64,000 nt of DNA, from assembly GCA_948474755.1 (NCBI GenBank), contig CAOLHI010000956.1, positions 620,001 through 684,000 of the forward strand. The letters are read 5' to 3'. Under the pieces are notes generated by a model. That model searched no databases. It was not told the DNA's origin and saw only the letters and a list, made by a program, of their open reading frames with translations. This document shows positions 58,716-64,000 of the stretch, piece after piece. A program made the translations under genes and the position numbers. Every line of letters starts with the position of its first letter. The first letter of the stretch is position 1. This DNA is from Ctenosaura bakeri. Taxonomy: Eukaryota > Chordata > Lepidosauria > Squamata > Iguanidae.

Positions 58716-59100
58716 ATGTATGTATTAGTACTATATATGAAAGACTGTATCTCCCTATACAAACCTGCTAGAGCTCTAAGATCCACAAGGGAAGGCTTTC
58801 TCTTGGTGCCACTACCATCCCAAGCTCACCTGGTGAGGAAATGGGAAAGAGCCTTCTCAGTGGTTGCTCCCACCCTCTGGAACTCCCTTTCTTGGGAAGT
58901 TAGGCTGGCCCCCTCGTTGCTCTCCTTTCACCGGCAGCAAAAACCAGGCTTTTAATATGTAAGCAGATGGGCTTTTAATTTATCAAGATGTTTTTAACAT
59001 TTTTGTAGGTTTTTATAATGTCATATGTTTTCTAATGCTTTTAATTTTTTTTAGAAGCTGCCTTGGGTCTCATTCTGGGTGAAAGGCAACACAGAAATAT
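58716..59100 (+). pseudogene. L2-clade LINE, protein C-terminus and 3' UTR
   Basis: The frame 58716-58955 ends with RAFSVVAPTLWNSLSWEVRL and APSLLSFHR, the hallmark C-terminal tail of L2-clade LINE proteins. A short 3' UTR follows (TTTTAATTTATCAAGATG), then GAAGCTGCCTTGGGTCTCAT and a tail that has become a dinucleotide repeat. It is 5'-truncated, so no RT domain is present. Confidence 0.8.
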
Positions 59101-59111
59101 ATATATATATT

Positions 59112-59156
<45 letters not shown>
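59097..59156 (+). repeat. (AT)n(GT)n microsatellite
   Basis: (AT)-rich 59097-59124, then about 16 GT units. It probably grew from the LINE tail. Confidence 0.95.
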
Positions 59157-59157
<1 letters not shown>

Positions 59158-59342
59158 TAGACCCTACAGCCAATGGTTATCTATGTGTTGTTCAAAATAT
59201 TTATTTAGGAAGCAATGCAGGAAATCCCAGTGCTTTGAAGTAACGAGTTACAAGTGATGCAGTTACCTGTAGAAAAGAAGACATCATGAGGCCACATTTC
59301 AAAAGTTGTGTAGTAAGAACAAAGTTATTTTGTTCTTCTTGG

Positions 59343-59560
59343 TCTTGTTGCTGTGTGTGCTTTCAAATCATTTCCAGCTTTTGGCAGTCCTAAGATGAAC
59401 CTATTTGGGAGTTTTCTTGGCAAGATTTCCCCTTCCTCTGGGGGCTGAGAGAGTGTTACCTGTCCAATGTTCCTCAGTAGGTTTCTATGGCAGAGCAGGG
59501 ATTTGAACTGTGGTCTCCCAAAATCCTAGTTTGACACTCAAACCACTACAACATGCTAGC
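59343..59560 (-). mobile_element. tRNA-derived SINE, antisense
   Basis: TCTTGTTGCTGTGTGTGC tail side, GAGTTTTCTTGGCAAGATTT body, and CACTCAAACCACTACAACAT head in reverse. Same family as 3941-4145. Confidence 0.88.
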
Positions 59561-61174
59561 ACTCAAAGTTGTTTTGCTGGTATAAAATAGTTGCTGGTTT
59601 CTTTCAAACATTACTTTTAAAGGACAATATAGTAGTGATTTTCACTCAAAGTCTCAAAGGGAAGACCAGCCAATAAGAAAGTCTGGTTATCTGACAGCAG
59701 CAGGGCTCCATGGTCTGCCTGTAACACATAAACATGTTTCCTGATGAATGAATAGACATCAATTCACATTGGAGCATTTTTCTAGCTTCAGGGGTAAATC
59801 TGAATATTTTTTAACTAGTGCAGCTGTTATTGTAGTATGTGATCAGTCTTCACTTTCCATTGGGTGGGCCACAACTTTTAAAATTTCCTTTTAGGACACA
59901 AAGTTACATCTGTCCATCCATTACTGTAAGAGCTGAAATGCAAGAAAACTGAAAGAAACCTGAGATGGAGACCATGGTAATTTTCTTATCACAATGAGCA
60001 GTGTTGAGGTTTAAGTTCATAACAACAAGCATCTTGATGTTCCCACCCTCCCTACCCCAACTGATTAGGCCCTTGATAACATATAAGACTATTATGGACA
60101 AGCCAACATAAGATGGAAGCTCCAGACAATCACTGTGAAGTGACCACGGTCAAATTCTTTGTTTTTCCAAGAATCAGATTAGAGCAAAGCCCCCCAGTTT
60201 GCTCTTAGACCACTGGTTTATCCAGCGCCACAGAACGCTCTCAGCTGGATAAATGGGCAAAGTAAATACTTATGAAAATCCTAGCCATTAATCTCTCTAT
60301 GCCTTAATACCCCATCTGTAGAAAGGGGATAAGTCTACTCCATCTCACAGTGGGTGTCTAGAGGATAAGCATAATAAAGGATATCCAAACCTTCCATTAT
60401 AATGATACTGGAGGGAGCATATAAATTATTTAGACAGAGGCAATGAGTGAGATGGATAGTTCAGTGACCTTCAGATCTTTTACTTCTCACTTTTTTGGGA
60501 TTGTATGAATATCTAATAAGACTGTTAAAATAAAACCACAGACATCATAGGAGAAAGGCATCTATTTTTAACCTTGCTGGGCTGTGTAGGTGGTATTGGC
60601 CTCCCCTTGGCTTACTTGCTTCATTAGAAAATGTCTGATATATTGGCAACAGTGTCAGTTCTTTCTACCTCCATTATGCCAAACATTACCTTTCAAGAGG
60701 AATAGATTTCAAAAATAATCACACAGCCTCTTTGAAATGAAAGTGAACTGAAGTTTGCTCCAAAACTCTCACATAAGGATTCAGGTTTTGCATTAAACTT
60801 GTATTGAAGCTGCCAGTTTCTGAAAATGTCCATGGATCTCTTTTCACTGCCTTTAGGCAGTTGACAGACTGGATAATGGAAGTGAAGTGGCCTGTAAACC
60901 AGATTCAGTGGCACGTGTCAGTTGCTCAGTGCCACTCTGATATTGTTGAATACTTTAACTGATGGTTGAAGTCAAATTTGCAGTTCAGAGAAGTGGAAAC
61001 CAAAATAAATTTGCTTTAACAGATGCACAGTCTAGTTGCTAGATCTTACTTGTGGAATTGACTTAGGAAAATAATTTCTCACATTTTAATAAATATAGAA
61101 ACCTGGAGTTTTTCTCCAATCCCTTCAAATTAAGGTGTCCCTCCTCATGAAATGTTCAAGCATTTTTCTCCAGG
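59561..61174. other. No gene seen
   Basis: Unique AT-rich sequence; no feature recognised. Confidence 0.4.
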
Positions 61175-61239
61175 GAATAGAATAGAATAGAATAGAATAG
61201 AATAGAATAGAATAGAATAGAATCTTTATTACCAGCACA
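61175..61239 (-). mobile_element. LINE-tail micro-insertion with (GAATA)n
   Basis: About nine GAATA units are followed by ATCTTTATTACCAGCACA. TTTCTCCAGG is duplicated exactly on both sides (61165-61174 and 61240-61249). On the minus strand this is a few bases of a 3' UTR plus a (CTATT)n tail, so it is an extremely 5'-truncated retroelement insertion. CR1-group LINEs with such pentamer tails are known in squamates. Confidence 0.75.
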
Positions 61240-61249
61240 TTTCTCCAGG

Positions 61250-64000
61250 AGGGCTAGGCAACTGTCGCCCTTTAGATGCCTCTGTTCTTTGACCCCCATC
61301 AGCCCCAGCCAGCAAGTCGACAGTGAGGGATTAAGAGAGTTATAACCAAAATTTTCAAGTTTTTCTCAGTTATCATCCAAAAAGGTTCCCATCCCATGTT
61401 TATACAAGCAGATGTGCACAAAGAAAAATGTACTTATTTAAAAAAAAAACTTTCCAAATATGGTTTTGCACAAACAATTTTTCTCCTCAAAAAGTCCTGA
61501 AATAATAATAATTAAATAACTCTCAGAGGTTGTCCATTTTTTCCCTATGGAGTGGTCTATGATATTTTGAAACACACTGTCTCATTGAGAGTGAAGAAAT
61601 TTATGAGTATCATACCCCTAACGCAAACTCATTGAACCCATTCCTAAATAGTTATTGAACACTTGTTTGAATTCCATTATTTTAACTGATCTACTCCAGT
61701 TGGGACAATTGAACTGGGGCTTGCCTGTGATGGAATACGTATTTGGGATGCAGAAGGTGTCAAAGTATCACACACATTTTTAGGTTTTCACATTTGATCC
61801 TGTTTTGAAAGATCAGATAGCAGACAACATGAAAGACACCTAGAGAGCAACTCCCAGTCACAGCGAGCACAATTAAGATAGGTGAAGAAATAATCTACAC
61901 TGGTATATACTCCTTAGATTTTTGTCTACCACAGTAGGCACAGAATACAGATAAACGGCTCCAGCCTGAAGATCCAACAGAACTTGACAGAACCAGAGGC
62001 TGAACTTCAGTGCTTGTTGGAAAATCTGCAGAAAGGTGGTAGAAAAGAGCAACAGAGGGTGCCTAGACAGCATTTCTGCCTTGGTCTGACTAAGAGATGA
62101 GAAAAAACAAAAATCTCTCTTTTCCAATTTGTCCTTTGTTGTGTGTGTGTGTGTGTGTGGTGGTGGTGGTGGTGGTAGAGGAGGAAGAGAATCGGTGGGA
62201 GTCAGGAGTAGGCTAGTCTAAGCAAGCAAGCAAGCAAGCAAGCAAGCATCTCATCCTGAAATGATGTGGTGAGGTACAACCCTTCTGGAAACCAAAAGCT
62301 CCCCTCAGTGGGAGCCATGAGTAGCAGTGATGAGAGTTATGAGTGCTGGTAATAGGAGTCACTTGTATTAGTGATAGGGGCCATAGGCAATATAGTAGGA
62401 GAGGGAACATGGATTCCTGTCATCTCTGTGGACCTACATTTCTTTGAACTTATTGTGTAACTGCTTCAGGGATGAACAACTCTCAGAACTATCAAACACA
62501 TCATACCAATAAAAGGCTAAGTTTTGAAAGTGCATTTGATTCAGGTGTACGTTTGAATGTTCACATCTACCTTGAGGCTTACTCGCTTTCTCTCTTTTAC
62601 ACACATACACACACGACTTAAAGGGAAACTTTCCATTTTTCTACAATGTACATTTTATAGCTATCAAGTTCTGGCGTGACTACGTTGCTAAGTGAGTTTC
62701 ACTTAGTGTATAAATGAGGGGGAGGGTTGCCTGAAGGTGACAGTTTATGAATCAGTGATACTTTATGAATATTAGTTTCAAGAAAATTAGTAGTGTTCTG
62801 TGTGCTAAACCAGAGAATGGCTTTTAAGCTCCTTGTCTCCTGATGCAGTGTTTGAAGTCATACACTGATATCCCTGGAATGGTGTCAAACTGGATCTGTT
62901 AAACCTTGAGCTACTTGTTGATGCTATAAGGCAGCTTCTCCAATGTTATTAATGTGTTTCATAGACTGTATGTAGCATTTTGCATCTCTTTCCTTCTCTG
63001 TCTGCTTTGGGCTCTTTGCTTTTGGCACTTCTGTGCTGACAACGTAATACTGTACTTTTGTTCAGTTTTCCTTCTGCGGTTGTATGCCTTTCACATTTTC
63101 TGCTTCTATACAGAGGACCAAATCCATTCATATGGGTTCTTCTTAACTTCCAAACCCCCTGAATAACTTTATGTACACCAGAGCTAGCAGTATTTACATT
63201 AAATGGACATTACAGGCTTATTTAGCTATTCATCTGAAATCAATAATACAGCTTTTTACTAAATTCTACACTGTGAATGCAACTGTTAATCCAAGGTGTG
63301 TTTAAGAGCAAAGTAAGAATTCTATTGAGAGCCAGAATAATATAATGCTATACTAACAAACTCTGTGAGAATGCAAAATAAAATGAGTATCTAGACTGCT
63401 GCTTCTTTCTCAAGGGTACTGTAGACCATTGTGCAACCCAATGAAAGACTTATGTGAAGAGGCCTTGGAAAACTTTTTATGTGAGCCAGTAAAAGTTTGA
63501 GCCGCTTGCTCAACTGACCAGTTGCAAGCATATTCTGGGCTCAACTGAAACTTGACTCCAAGGGTAGTGAGACTGAAAGAAGGGCCTTGGCCAAGTTGTG
63601 AGTGAAAACTGCATTCTGCCATTTTGCAGATGCTTTGAGATCTGCTTTCACCTTGACAGAGCCATTACATTTCAACTTGCTACAATTCCTACCTTTGCTG
63701 ACATAGCTGGGCAGCCTAGGGCTTGTGTTGCACAACTGTTTCTGTCAAATACCACTCAGATACATACCACATTGTGCCAACTAAAAGACAGCCACATCAG
63801 CAAAAACTCTTTTACAAAAAACAAAACAAAAAACCTCTGCCTGAGGCAATATCTTATTTATATGTTCTGAGAAAAATGTATTGGCAAGTTTTCATTGACA
63901 ACATGAAGGTATAGTATAAAATGCCAAATATGAACTATAAGGTGGTTGCTGAGGTAGACACTTCAGTGTTCCAGGTTTTTTTGACTCTATTTGATAACAT
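61250..64000. other. No gene seen; microsatellites
   Basis: Half of a hAT-like MITE at about 61255-61330, then (GT)n and (GGT)n at 62139-62176 and (AAGC)n at 62219-62248. The rest is unique AT-rich sequence with only short frames. Confidence 0.4.
62139..62248 (+). repeat. Microsatellite cluster (GT)n, (GGT)n, (AAGC)n
   Basis: Three different simple repeats lie within 110 bp: 62139-62159, 62158-62176 and 62219-62248. Confidence 0.95.

Noticed and set aside
1..64000. CRISPR arrays, phage-type systems, operons, toxin genes
   Set aside because: No regularly spaced repeats with unique spacers, no bacterial gene layout and no such genes were seen. The sequence is vertebrate nuclear DNA.

Overview
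The window looks like repeat-rich, gene-poor nuclear DNA of a squamate reptile (a lizard or snake). The base composition is AT-rich. It carries CR1 and L2-clade LINE tails, tRNA-derived SINEs ending in (ACA/CAA)n, many short palindromic DNA transposons, a DIRS-order (Ngaro-like) retroelement and a Ty3/gypsy fragment. The squamate call rests on recognising this repeat mix and is an inference. I found no exon of a host protein-coding gene, no structural RNA gene, no CRISPR array and nothing prokaryotic. Most open frames in the window are chance ORFs or run through repeats.

Layout. 1-880: antisense CR1 tail split by a GC-rich insert. 2762-3480: an unexplained direct repeat. 3941-4815: SINE, miniature DNA transposon (MITE), SINE. 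About 5180-9760: a decayed Ngaro-like element with Gag-like, reverse transcriptase/RNase H, tyrosine recombinase and SGNH-hydrolase regions in that order. 9760-24260: mostly unique sequence with MITEs and a two-copy repeat. 24905-26072: a CR1 tail split by a 631-bp solo LTR with a target-site duplication. 26459-46680: unique sequence with scattered MITEs and a reversed L2-clade LINE. 46684-50340: a packed cluster of a PIF/Harbinger-like MITE, an 848-bp hAT-like element, and a SINE disrupted by an internally deleted gypsy element. 51411-51877: a GC-rich MITE that is the reversed twin of 19922-20387. 56302-59100: a foldback element, MITEs, a three-level nest of DNA elements around an inverted minisatellite, and an L2-clade LINE end. 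59343-64000: a SINE, microsatellites and a LINE-tail micro-insertion.

No operon-like set of genes works together here. The one multi-gene module is the Ngaro-like element, whose protein domains once served one retrotransposition cycle (RNA packaging, reverse transcription, recombinase-mediated integration and an accessory hydrolase). It is now broken by stops and frameshifts. The main content is the insertion history: at least five insertions can be dated relative to their hosts because target duplications or an empty related copy can be read directly. A family of MITEs sharing GGCC-type ends and 3-bp target duplications runs through the whole window.
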